A DNA stretch of 64,000 nt from Ehretia macrophylla (taxonomy: Eukaryota > Streptophyta > Magnoliopsida > Boraginales > Ehretiaceae). The notes under the pieces were generated by a model. That model searched no databases. It worked only from the letters and a program-made list of their open reading frames with translations, and had not been told where the DNA came from. Position numbers and translations under genes: made by a program. Below, in pieces: positions 10,688 through 22,095 of this stretch. Every line of letters begins with the position of its first letter. The stretch's first letter is position 1. Where the stretch lies: positions 25,235,139-25,299,138 of the forward strand of contig CM075769.1 in assembly GCA_037974665.1 (NCBI GenBank), given 5' to 3'.

Positions 10688-12020
10688 TTTCTCAGTAATC
10701 CAATGATTGTACGAATCTACCCATGAACTGATGTTTGACACTTGTTGTTTAAGAGGCTTTAATTCCTTGCGAAAGATGCATTTGACTCTCCTTTCTATTT
10801 GGGTCATGCGATCTTCAAAGCAATCTTCAAGGGTAGAGATTAGGAGATTCATGTCAAATGGTGACTGGGTGTTTAATTGAGGAACACTGTTACTTGACCC
10901 AGCACCTTTCTTTTGTTCCCTCTCAACCGCATCGGTTCTTAAAGATTCTCTTAGGGTTGCTCGAACATCTTTCTCTTCTTCATTTCCTTCATCATCATAA
11001 TCAACATTCATCCGATCATATTCATTGTCTGTGTTAGGTTCTTCCTCGACAGCTTTTTTTTTCCTTTTCCTTTGACATTTTTGCTCAATTTTTTTACTGG
11101 TTCCCCAATTATAGCAATTTGTTGAGCTTCAGATAATTTTTCAACTTCACTGAGCTTATATATTCCGCCTTCATAGATAAATAAGCCCATGCATTTCATA
11201 GTCGCCTTATTAAACCTCCAACTAGGAAAAAATCTACCAACAGTAGGCAGTGGAACTTCATAGTCCTCAAATATCTGAGTTAGTACCATTCATATGATAG
11301 GCTCATGATTCTGGTCCTAATGTGCCACATGTGAGATAGCATCATATATGGAAGATGAATTTTTTTTTCTTGCATTGATCATATATATAGTATAGGCATC
11401 ACAAAACTATACTCGACCATCATTAGCACCTCTAGGCATAATTAAGTTAGTGACAATGTGCAACAATAGCCTATTTCAACCAGTCATATCACGATCATAA
11501 GGGGTATCATCATCATCGTCCAAAGGTTTATCAATCCCTTCCCAAATCATCGACATCATAGTAGCATTTTCATTTACATGTATCTTTGGCCATCCTTAGC
11601 ATTATAGTACTTCTGGCCAGTTAGAGGAAGATCAAACAGATTTGCTAAATAGTCTTCAGTTAAACGAATTTCTTTTCCTCTAATAGTTGAAATCAAACTA
11701 TGATTAGGATCTTCTTTAAGCAAGCAATAGAATTCTTTAACTAGCTCATTATACACAGGACATTCTACATGTATGAAAGTTCTTCAGCCTTGAAATTCTA
11801 AGCATTCAATAATATCAGTACCTTCAAAAGATGAATCCACAATTGGTTTGCCAGCAATTACACTGCACCTTTTGAATTTGTCGCATATTCTTTGAGTAGA
11901 AGTCGTCTTTCTTGAAGATGATTGTGCTTGATTCTGCTCAGATGCTGAACCTCTGCCCATTGTGCGAACCATGTTGAAAGTCTTTAAAAAATCAGTGAAA
12001 ACTAAGTTTTTGATGTGCAA
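10688..12020 (-). pseudogene. 'Putative plant transposon protein' (Transposase_32-like) pseudogene
   Basis: Reading leftward from about 12020, the frame gives a Ser/Gln-rich start (MGRGSASEQNQAQSSSRKTT), then a region with YNELVKEFYCLL, a beta-type 'IRGKEIRLTEDYLANLFDLP' motif and a later MGLFIY motif. This order recalls the domain called putative plant transposon protein in many plant genes (family named from memory). A charged coiled-coil-like tail follows (10690-11011). At least five in-frame stops interrupt it (for example TGA at 11784-11786), most explicable as C-to-T or G-to-A. It lies opposite in strand to the CACTA transposases. The LTR element at 12036 interrupts its upstream region only tens of bases before the likely start. 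It could be a captured gene or an accessory gene of this CACTA lineage. Confidence 0.5.
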
Positions 12021-12035
12021 AAAATTTGTTTATGG

Positions 12036-15000
12036 TGTAATACCCTGATCCCTCATAAGACCGGAGCCCCGACCCAAAACCCGAGATTTTGAAAAATGAG
12101 GAAAAATAGACGGAGTCTCCCCTGTTTATAAGACAATCCAAAACCTGTACAAGCAATTATAACCTTAAAACCAAAGTCTAAACTTCTCCGTAATACCCAA
12201 CTTCCACTATCATCACATACAACAAACTCCTCAAGGCCATCCGAGCCTCGGAACCCAACAACATAACACATAGGCATACAAGGTTAAAATCCATGGAAAT
12301 CTTATCTTTTAAATCCACTTATCATACCACTCTAATTCTAATTACTGTACTTACTTAAATAATAAGTTCATCACTCAACTTCTTTTAGCACACAAGCATG
12401 CAGTCAAAAGGCAGTAAAGTCTATCATTAACTATTACATACCAACTACGCTACTAACTATTCAAGACTACAACTTCAATTACAACCCACCAAATTTATCA
12501 TTAATACAAGACCTCAAAGGTCCCAAAATAAGACATATTAGTGCTAGTTGTTCTAACTGCACTTGTAACATGTTAAAACAAGGAATGAGTAACCAAAGTT
12601 ACTTAGCGAGGGAGGGGATACAGTAAACCAGTGGTGTTTTCGAAAATCATTTCATGCAATGCAACAAAGATAATCATACAAGTAATAGAATATAGCGAGT
12701 CAATCGAATAAACATTAAACACATATCAAAAGGATACGGTTCATCTTCTTTGTCTTCGATCTCAAACCACGAACCATGATCTTCATACAAATAGTATACT
12801 CCAGATATACCCCGATCCTACGACCCATTTCTCCCAAGGTAGGTTCGTATACCCCAATGAGATGAACCACACCTCTAGGGTAGAGGAGTATGCCTTAGCG
12901 AGAAAGGGAATGGGCACCATAGTAGCCGAGCTAGACTGACAGCCCGATGCTGTCCAGAGTTTCTCGACACTACCATGTCCGAAAAAGTTGCGCAACCCCG
13001 AATAACGAATCACGAATCTCATTTTCGAATCAAGTGGAGAGGTAGCAAAGTAGGCTAGCCTCACCCCATATATAACATATAACACATTTGATAATCAAAT
13101 AGAACAATTATAGTAATATATACAATTACTCCCACAACTAAGTCAAGTAATTCATAAAAAATGCATCAAAATGCTATTTCAATGCTTACTAACTAGATCA
13201 TATTCTTCACACAAGACAATGGGTTCCAAATCTACTCTACTAGGTGATCAAGTAAGTACACAACTCAAGCAACTTCGATAAATCATGAAATCTTTTATCA
13301 AGTAAATAAAGTAAGTGCACAATAAGATGAAGTCCCTCACCTTTACCAAGCTCAAGATGCAAAAATGGCTTCTACTCACTTCCAATCACCTTGAATTAGC
13401 TCAAATACGTAATCCTAGCTTGATCATATAAATGTGATATGACTTGCTTTACTTGATATTCATGAGTTACAAATAATTATTATCAACTAATAAGCATTAA
13501 CAAGGATGGACATAATATTTTCATTTCAATAGATGGCAGGTAACTAATTACAATTACAAGATACCCAACTCTTCTCTACTCAATTATTATATAGCTAGAT
13601 AACATGCGTAGAGATATTCAACAATAATTTCACAATGAGTTATAAGCATATTCAATCCACCCTTAGCAAAATAATCATGTAACTCAACTCATAAGACCTT
13701 ACCCAAAGAATCAACATTCTATACAAACACACTTAACACTTAATCATAATCTAACTATAAACATGACCTCAGAATTACTTTTGTGCTTATTTACCCAATT
13801 TACAACAATGTAAACATTTAAGCCACTTAGTACACACGGGGTTCTAAAGCATTTAAAATCATTAACTACTTTCATGAAGCTAGAAATGATAAACTAACAC
13901 TAATAGAACATTATAAACACTTAGTTAGAACATATTCAATCTTTTACCAAATCACACGTTTTCACTTAACATTAATTAATTAACATTCTAAGCATACTCA
14001 GGACACGGGGATGGGTCAAACTACCACGGTAAAGGCCTATCTTGGCCCAAGGCCCATTGGGCCTAATATACGGACCAACCGGCCCAAAGGCCCTCCTTTA
14101 CCCACAACGCATTTGAGCCATATTCCAACTATTATTAGCATCTATTGTGGTCATAGAACACATATTTAGCAACAATTGATCTTTAGAACATCCTAACCCA
14201 CAAAGTACCAAATTTAACCTAAGTTACTATTCATGTTCTTCTTTAACTTAGCCATAGGTACAAACTCAAGCTCAGTAACCAAACCAAGTATAAAAGAGTG
14301 TTCTATAACATCATAAATTAACATAGAAAGCCATAGAAACATAAAACTTTCAAGATACATTTCTAACTTTTTACCATAATAGAGAACTAAGCAAAAAATG
14401 CACAATTACATACAACCCTTACCTTGGTAAAGCTAGGAAAGGAAGGAAAATAGCTAGAACCACCTTTAATCCAAGCTAAAATGGAAGAAAAATGAAGAAG
14501 TCAACCCTAAGCTCAAAGGCGTTCACATTTTTTTTTCCTTTGCTGTTACTGCTCGCGGGTTCTATTTTTTTTCTTTTGCTAAGTTTGACTATTGTTTTTC
14601 TATGTCTATCTAATTACATAAGTAATATAATATATCTAGTTGGCAAAATGGCTTAGCCCAATAGGAACCTCACGATTTTCCTTGCTGCTGATCTGAGTTC
14701 TTCTTGTTTATTTTTCCTAATGCTTTGCTTTTGTTTAACATATTATATTATATATGAACTTTACTAAAAAAAAAGTATAACTTCGTTCACATTCTTTTTT
14801 TTTCTACTGGACTGATTGTTCACTTATATATATATATTTTTTTTCTTGTTTTGTTTTCCTTGGCCATAATATATAAGTATGTATTAGAAGTAAATGAAAG
14901 GCCTAGCAAATGTTTGGGCTTTAGATAAATATAATTGGGCTATAAAACTAAGTATAAACTACTAGAAATACTATAGGCTCAAAGTAACTAAAATATTACT

Positions 15001-15279
15001 ATTCACTCGGGGACACTACAAACATTTATTTTCTTCATGCTCGAGACATAAAATGCACAATCCAATAATGAAAGAATATATTAAATACAGTAATATTATG
15101 GGAAAAAATATCAAATTCGAAAAATAAAGCAGCTCAAAATTTTACTCGGGCTCAAGTTCAATTTGAAAATTAAATCATATAAAAGCAAATAAGGCCAAAC
15201 GAAGGGCAAATAAGTCAAATATGCACACATAATAATTAAATATAATAAATTAAAAGTCTCTCTAGGGTCGGGCGTTACA
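12036..15279 (-). repeat. LARD-like element, 3' LTR (left copy)
   Basis: 3244 bp, bounded by TGTAATACCC and GGGCGTTACA. It retains about 165 bp (about 13230-13400) that the other LTR lacks. It lacks about 70-100 bp present in the other copy near 16637-16736. No coding sequence. Confidence 0.85.
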
Positions 15280-16139
15280 TTCTCTCCCCCTTAAACAAAT
15301 TGCGCCATCGCAATTTTTTTTTTAGAAGAGCTCCGCAACAACAGTAATAATTCTTCCCAAATGTATAAATGAACACTGAACCAACTCCAATTACCCATGG
15401 TTGATTAAGAAATCAAAGCTCAGCACAGAATACCAACTAGAATCTCCATTAAGAATTCTAAGAAAATACTACCAAGAGATCTCGATTGAGAATGCCAAAT
15501 AAAGGCTTCAAATAATAATAATAATACCAATCTTGGGTAAGAATGCCCAATATGCTTGTTATATAAGAGTCCAGAGAAAATACCAAAATAATTCCAGGCA
15601 AGAATTTCTAATGAAAATACCGAACAAAATATCCATGAAGAATCCTAGTCTCGCTTCTCAAAGTACTTCTTGTTAAACAAAGATATAGGCTACGACTAGC
15701 TCTGCTGGTCTATATCTTGGAAAATCTACCACTGGCCAACTCTTTCAGGGGGAGGAGATTCCTTGCTAATTTCAAAGGACAATATATATGTATGCAATTA
15801 GAAGGCATAGGAAGTACATGCATGAACAAGTGTGATACAAAAAGGCACACATTGTCACATATATCCAAGGCAGTAAACACTTAAGAAGTCACTTAGATGT
15901 AAAGTCAATCACATAAATGTACTTACCACATAGCTTTCATATATTAGGCAATTAGGTCACGTAGGTACATATATTTCCAATCAAAGTGACATAAGTGCAC
16001 ATACTCATGCAAGGTTATACAAGTCTCACATGCAGGTACACCTATTCAAACACATTCCACATGCACGCACTCGGGGTTCGCTACTCAACAGACCGAGGAC
16101 CCTGTCCCGGCTGAGAGCTAACTAAGCTTTGATACCACC
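15280..16139 (-). other. LARD-like element internal domain, non-coding
   Basis: 860 bp with a polypurine tract at 15280-15292 and a primer site at 16126-16137 (both minus strand). Next to the primer site, 16093-16122 reads on the minus strand GTTAGCTCTCAGCCGGG... and resembles the leader of the Tekay elements. The remainder contains degenerate 'aagaat.cc.a.t' repeats (15440-15650) and no open frame of note. Confidence 0.75.
16126..16137 (-). promoter_or_regulatory. Primer-binding site (initiator tRNA-Met type)
   Basis: The reverse complement is TGGTATCAAAGC, one change from TGGTATCAGAGC. It lies two bases from the LTR edge at 16140, where minus-strand synthesis would start. Confidence 0.8.
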
Positions 16140-18859
16140 TGTAACGCCCCGATCCCTCACGAGACCGAAGCCCCAACCAAAAACTCAAGATTTTGAAAAA
16201 CGAGGGAAAATGAATAGAGTCTCCCCTTTTTATAGGAGAATCCAAAACCTGTACAAGCAATTATAACCTCAAAACCGAAGTCTAACCTTCTCCGTAATAC
16301 CCAACTTCCATTATCATCACATACAACAAACGCCTCAAGGCCATCCGAGCCTTGGAATCCAACAACATAACATATAGGCATGCATGGTTAAAATCCATGG
16401 AAATCTTATCTTTTAAATCCACTTATCATACCACTCTAATTCTAATTACCGTACTTACTTAAATAATAAGCCCATCACTCAACTTCCTTTAGCACACAAG
16501 CATGCAGTCAAAAGGCAATAAAGTCTATCATTAATTATTACATACCAACTACGCCACTAACTATTCAAGACTACAACTTTAATTACAACCCACTAAATTT
16601 ATCATTAATGCATACAAGACCTCAAAGGTCTCAAAATAAGATATATTATAGTAACACACATCTTCAGAGGCATCTAACCTCAGCAAGATAAGCAACCAGC
16701 AACATAGCACTCAAGGTAGTTGTTTTAACTGCACCTGTAACATGTTACAACAAGGAATGAGTAACCAAAGTTACTCAGTGAATGAGGGGATACAATAAAC
16801 CAGAGGTGTTTTCAAAAATCATTTCAAACAATGCAACAAAGATAATCATACAAGTAATAAAATATAGTGAGTCAATCGAATAAACATTAAACGCATATCA
16901 AAAGGATACGGTTAATCTTTTTGTCTTTGATCCATGAACCACGAACCATGATCTTCAAACAAATGCCAGCAAACCTCTTATTCTTCCAATGGGGTACTCC
17001 GGATGTACCCCGATCCTACGACCCATTTATCCCGAGGTAGGTCTATATGCCCCAACGAGGTGAACTACGCCTCTAGGGTAGAGGAGTATGCCTCAGCGAG
17101 AAAGGGAATAGGCACTATGGTAGCCGAGCTAAACCGACAGCCTGATGTTGCCCAGAGTTTCTCGACACAACCATGTCTAAAAAAGTCACGCAACCACGAA
17201 TAACGAATCATGAATCTCATTTTCGAATCAAGTAGGGAGGTAGCAAAGTAGGCTAGCCTCACCCCATATATAACATATAACACATTTGATAATCAAATAG
17301 AGCAATTATAGTAATATAAACAATTACTCTCGCGACTAACTCAAGTAATTCACAAGAAATGCATCAAAATGCTATTCCAATGCTTACTAACTAGATCATA
17401 TTCTTCACACAAGACAAACGGTTCCAAATCTACTCTACTAAATACGTAATCCTAGCTTGATCATATAAATGTGATATCACTTGCTTTACTTGATATTAAT
17501 GAGTTACAAATAATCCTTATCAATTAATAAGCATTAACAAGCATGGACATAATATTTTCAATTCAATAGATGGCAAGTAATTAATAAAAATTACAAGATA
17601 CCCAACTCTTTTCTACTCAATTATTATATAGCTAGATAACATGCTTAGAGATATTCAACAATAGCTTCACAACGAGTTATAAGCATATTTAATCCACCCT
17701 TAGCAAAATAATCATGTAACTTAACTCATAAGACCTCACCCAAAGAATCAACATTCTATACAAACACATTTAACACTTAATCATAATCTAACTATAAACA
17801 TGACCTAAGAATTACTTTCGTGCTTATTCACCCAATTTACAACAATGTAAACATTTAAGCCACTTAGTACACACGGGGTTCTAAAGCATTTAAAATCATT
17901 AACTACTTTCATGAAGCTAGAAATGCTAGACTAACACTAATAGAACATTATAAACATTTAGTTAGAACATATTCAATCTTTTCCCAAATCACACGTTTTC
18001 ACGTAACATTAATTAATTAACATTCTAAGCATACTCAGGACATGGGGATGGGTTAAACTACCACGGTAAAGGCCTGCCTTGGCCTAAGGCCCATTGGGCC
18101 GAATATATACACTAACCGGCCCAAAGGCCCTCTTTCACCCACAATGCATTTGAGCCATATTCTAGCTATTTTTAACATCTATTATGGTCGTAGAACACAT
18201 ATTTAGTAACAATTGAGCTTTAGAGCATCCTAACCCACAAAGTACCAAATTTAACCTAAGTTATTATTCATGTTCTTCTTTAACTTAGCCATAGGTACAA
18301 ACTCAAGCTCAATAACCAAACCAAGTATAAAAGAGTGTTCTACAGCATCATAAATTAACATAGATAGCCATGGAAACATAAAACTTGCAAGATATAACAT
18401 TTCTAACTTTTTACCATAATAGAGAACTAAGCAAAAAATGCACAATTACATACAACCCTCACCTTGGTAAAGCTAGGAAAGGAAGAAAAATAGCTAGAAC
18501 CACCTTTAATCCAAGCTAGAATGGAAGAAAAATGAAGAAAGAAGTCAACCCTAAGCTCAAAGGCCTTCACATTTTTTTTCCTTTGCTGTTGCTACTCACG
18601 GGTTCTATTTCTTTTGCTAAGTTTGACTTTGATTTTCTATGTCTATCAAATAACATAAGTAATATAATATATCTAGTTGGTAAAATGGCTTAGCTCAATA
18701 GGAACCTCACGATTTTCCTTGCTACTGATCAGAGTTCTTCTTGTTTATTTTTCCTAATGCTTTGCTTTTGTTTAACATATTATATTATATATGAACTTGG
18801 CTAAAAAAAAGTCTAACTTCGTTCACATTCTTTTTTTTCTACTGGACTGATTGTTCACT

Positions 18860-18896
<37 letters not shown>

Positions 18897-19330
18897 CCTT
18901 GTTTTGTTTTCCTTGGCCATAATATATAAGTATGTATTAGAAGTAAATGAAATGGCTAGCAAATGTTTGGGCTTTAGATAACTATAATTGGGCTATAAAA
19001 CTAAGTAGAAACTACTAGAAATATTATAGGCCCATAGTAATTAAAATATTACTATTCACTCGGGGATACTACAAACATTTATTTTCTTCACGCTCGGGAC
19101 ATAAAATGTACAATCCAATTATGAACGAATATATTAAATACAGTAATATTTCAGAAAAATATCAAATTCGAAAAATAAAACAGTTCAAAATTTTACCCGG
19201 GCTCAAGTTCAATTACAAAATTAAATCATATAAAAGCAAATAAGGCCAAATGAAGGGCAAATAAGTCAAATATGCACACATAATAATTAAATATAATAAA
19301 TTAAAACTCTATCTGGGCTCGGGCGTTACA
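16140..19330 (-). repeat. LARD-like element, 5' LTR (right copy)
   Basis: 3191 bp, bounded by TGTAACGCCC and GGGCGTTACA. A (TA)n microsatellite lies at about 18863-18893, expanded relative to 14825-14840 in the other LTR. A deletion relative to the left copy lies at about 17440. Confidence 0.85.
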
Positions 19331-20301
19331 CATAGAGTTACAAATAAGTTTAATCGTTAAAATTTGAGAGAGCGATTTTTAGAGTTTGAGAGAGGTTTTT
19401 GGAAAAAGAGTGTTTGAAAATAAATAAAACTGGCCAACGAGCGATATTAAGTAAAAACCCATCGTGACTTTCTAGCTAGCAGTTGACGGCATCGACCGGT
19501 TATGTTATCCGGTTCCATTAACCGGTGCCTTATGTTGAGGACGGTCGATATTAACGATCGATGGGCTCGATCGGTTGGGTTGGCCAGTTAAATATTTTTT
19601 TGCCGGTAGATGGTGTCAACTGACCCCATTGTCTGGATTGTTTGGCCGGCTCTAATGCATTTAATAAAAAAAAAAATGATAGTTTTCATTGGTACAAATA
19701 AGAACTAACAACTATATATTTTCAATGTTAGTAGAATATGTAGCCTATAGCAACACACGGACTATTGCTTAAAATCAAAAATTTATAAGTTGTAAAAAGA
19801 TATTGAAGTATCTTAAGCATAAAAAATGGGACAAGGGTAGATATAATACAATTTCCGAAATTAGCCTATAATTTGTATAATTTCTCTTATCTTGAGCATA
19901 AAACAAATAAAATTAATTTATTAATAATTATGTAAACCTTTTACAAAACAACCACGTACGTGATAAACAAATTTTATGGAACAACTATATGTATTATTTT
20001 AAAGAAGTATATTTAACCACTTGGTGTAGTCTATTGTTATAAAAAGTACATATAGTTTGCATGCTTGTATGAGCTAAGTTATGGTGGTTGGATGACTTAA
20101 TATAGAAGAAAGATAAGTAGCTAATAGGAAAGCTATGTGAAATTATAATTATAGTATATCAGTAGCTAATAGGAAATGCATGCTTGTATGTTTTATAGTT
20201 AAATAAATAAAATTTTAATATTTACCTTTCAATTTCAAAATAATTTTCTACTAATCTTAATCCTCTTAATTTATACTTTTATAAATTAATATTGAGTGGT
20301 G
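19331..20301. other. CACTA interior, non-coding, with CpG-rich block
   Basis: AT-rich apart from the CpG-rich block at 19478-19650. The first 120 bases would be upstream of the minus-strand pseudogene at 10688-12020 before the LTR element split them apart. No genes recognised. Confidence 0.5.
19478..19650 (+). repeat. CpG-rich internal repeat block, copy 2
   Basis: Contains repeated TCGACCGGTT/CCGGTT/GATCGAT motifs and the shared core TGACCCCATTGTCTGG (19621-19636), followed by a 'ttggccgg' string also seen in copy 3. Confidence 0.6.
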
Positions 20302-20592
20302 AGGTTTAGGGTTTAGGGTTTAGGGTTTAGGGTTTAAGGTTTAGGGGCTACGGGTTAGGGTTTAAGTTTAAGGTTTAGGGTTTAGGGTTTAAGGGTTAGG
20401 GTTTAAATTTAGGGTTCAGGGTTTAGGGTTTTAGGGTTTAGGGGCTAGGGGTTAAGGGTTAGGGGTTAGGGTTTAAGTTTAAGGTTTAGGATTTAGGGTT
20501 TAAGGGTTAGGGTTTAAGTTTAAGGTGTAGGGTTTAGAGGTTAGGGTTTAAGTTTAGCGTTTAGGGTTTAAGTTTAGGGTTTAGGGTTTAGG
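20302..20592 (+). repeat. Interstitial telomere-like array (TTTAGGG)n, degenerate
   Basis: About 290 bp of TTTAGGG-type units with variants (TTTAAGG, TTAGGGG, TTTAAGTTTAGGG), G-rich strand on plus. It starts with four perfect units at 20304-20333 and becomes more degenerate to the right. It lies inside the CACTA, 1.5 kb upstream of the TNP2-like gene. On the opposite strand the units read as telo-boxes (AAACCCTAA), which in plants also occur in promoters. Confidence 0.95.
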
Positions 20593-22095
20593 TAAAAAAA
20601 TTTATAAGGAAATAAAATAAGAGTAAATAGAAAAAGAAATGAAAAATAGAATGAAAATAAAAGTAAAATAAAATGAAATAAATAATTTTTTATTTTAATT
20701 TTAGACTATTTATTTTATAAGTAGGTTGATATTGGGTGTACTTTCCATTATCACCATTTTTTCATTTTGTTATTTAATTTTAGAATAAATATATCGCTAT
20801 CTTGTCTTAGATGTTATATGAAATCAAGAAATTTCTTAGAAATGACTATCATGAATTTGAACTACAAGTTGGTCCAAGTTGTATTATATTTTTAATTTTA
20901 ATTTATTTTCATTATTGATATAATGTTAAATACTTTTTACTCTTGTATTAATAAAAATATACAAGAGTAAAAATTGGTTCAAATTCCTATAAATATTGAA
21001 TTTTTGTTTTTTTAATTAAGATATTATTAAGAACTGGTTCAAATTTCTATAAATATTGAGTGTAAATTAATCATAATAAAATAATATTTCTACAAATTTA
21101 TCAAATTATTCTTAACATTAATTTTACCAAAGCAGAAACTTTTAACCTCATCTCCTATTATCCCAACAATGAAAAATAAAACAAAACTCTTGCTTAAGTT
21201 TAACCCTAAACCCAGCTAAAAATAAAATCAAAGTCACTCCTTCATATGCCAAAGTCACATCTCCCACTTAAGTTGAACTTTCTTCAAGCGCTGCAAACCA
21301 ATTGTCCATGTGCCAAAGTCATCCACTTCTCTATCTAAAGGCAAGCATTTGAATTGCTTCATTTCTTTCATGTTTGTTGCTCGTATGTTTGACATAAATC
21401 ATGAAGCTGCTCTCCTATTTTTACCTCTACTCACTGTAACCCGCTATGTTCTCTCACCAAGTATGACGCATTTATGAGTTGATGCCTTTGGATTTTGACC
21501 ATTTTGGAAGCCACAGACAACTCTCATCTTCTTAATACTACAAGTTTAGCTTTCAGTGAGATATTTGCAACATATTATAGCACTATTTTAGTTCTTATTA
21601 CATTTTATGATGTTTGGCAAATGATTTTATGGTAAGAACCACACAGTACTTTGTGCAAAAACTACAACCGGCTAGCTCAGCCGGATGATGGTGTCGACCA
21701 GTGGATTTTGTTTGTGACAGTTGATGGAACCAGTTGACCCAATTGTCCGGCTGGGTTGGCCGATTCGTATTCTTTACAGAATTTTGAAGTTCAGTGACTA
21801 ACATCAATTTTAAGATATGAAATCAAACACTAATAATTAATGACACATTGCTAATTTAATATATGTTTTTCCCATCTATAATTTTCTAAAAACTAATGTG
21901 CTTTATATTCAGATGTTACTACATAGGTACATAGCTTTTATGAATGAAGTGATATATATTCAGGCAGGATTTCAATCAGACTATCTATGTTCATCGTACA
22001 CTTGATTATCCAAACTTTCAATATCAACTTAAGTTATATTTTTTCGATGTGTTTGTTAGATTTTAAATATTTGATGTACTACAGAAGTTACCAAT
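20593..22095. other. AT-rich region upstream of TNP2-like gene
   Basis: No gene. CpG-rich block copy 3 lies at 21660-21775. A splice-acceptor-like 'tactacag' at 22078-22085, just before the ATG at 22096, suggests a 5'-UTR intron. The promoter position is unknown. Confidence 0.4.
21660..21775 (+). repeat. CpG-rich internal repeat block, copy 3
   Basis: Carries CCGGCTAGCTCAGCCGG-type motifs, 'gtcgacc', and the shared core TGACCCAATTGTCCGG (21735-21750) followed by 'ctgggttggccg'. Confidence 0.6.

Larger units (their letters stand above)
12036..19330 (-). mobile_element. Non-autonomous gypsy-type LTR element (LARD-like) with 3.2-kb LTRs
   Basis: Two long direct repeats (12036-15279 and 16140-19330) start TGTAA(T/C)(A/G)CCC and end GGGCGTTACA. 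They bracket only 860 bp of non-coding sequence. On the minus strand a primer-binding site TGGTATCAAAGC (reverse complement of 16126-16137) lies two bases from the LTR at 16140, and a polypurine tract (reverse complement of 15280-15292, AAGGGGGAGAGAA) abuts the LTR ending at 15279. With no gag or pol frame the element must have used proteins in trans. The flanks TATGG (12031-12035) and CATAG (19331-19335) match at only three of five bases, with both differences transitions, so the target duplication is weak. LTR divergence with several indels indicates an old insertion. Confidence 0.85.

Noticed and set aside
12031-19335. Confident target duplication for the LARD-like element
   Set aside because: TATGG and CATAG agree at only three of five bases. 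The element is supported by its LTRs, primer site and polypurine tract instead.
20302-20592. True chromosome end
   Set aside because: Unique transposon sequence continues on both sides and the repeats are degenerate, so it is interstitial.
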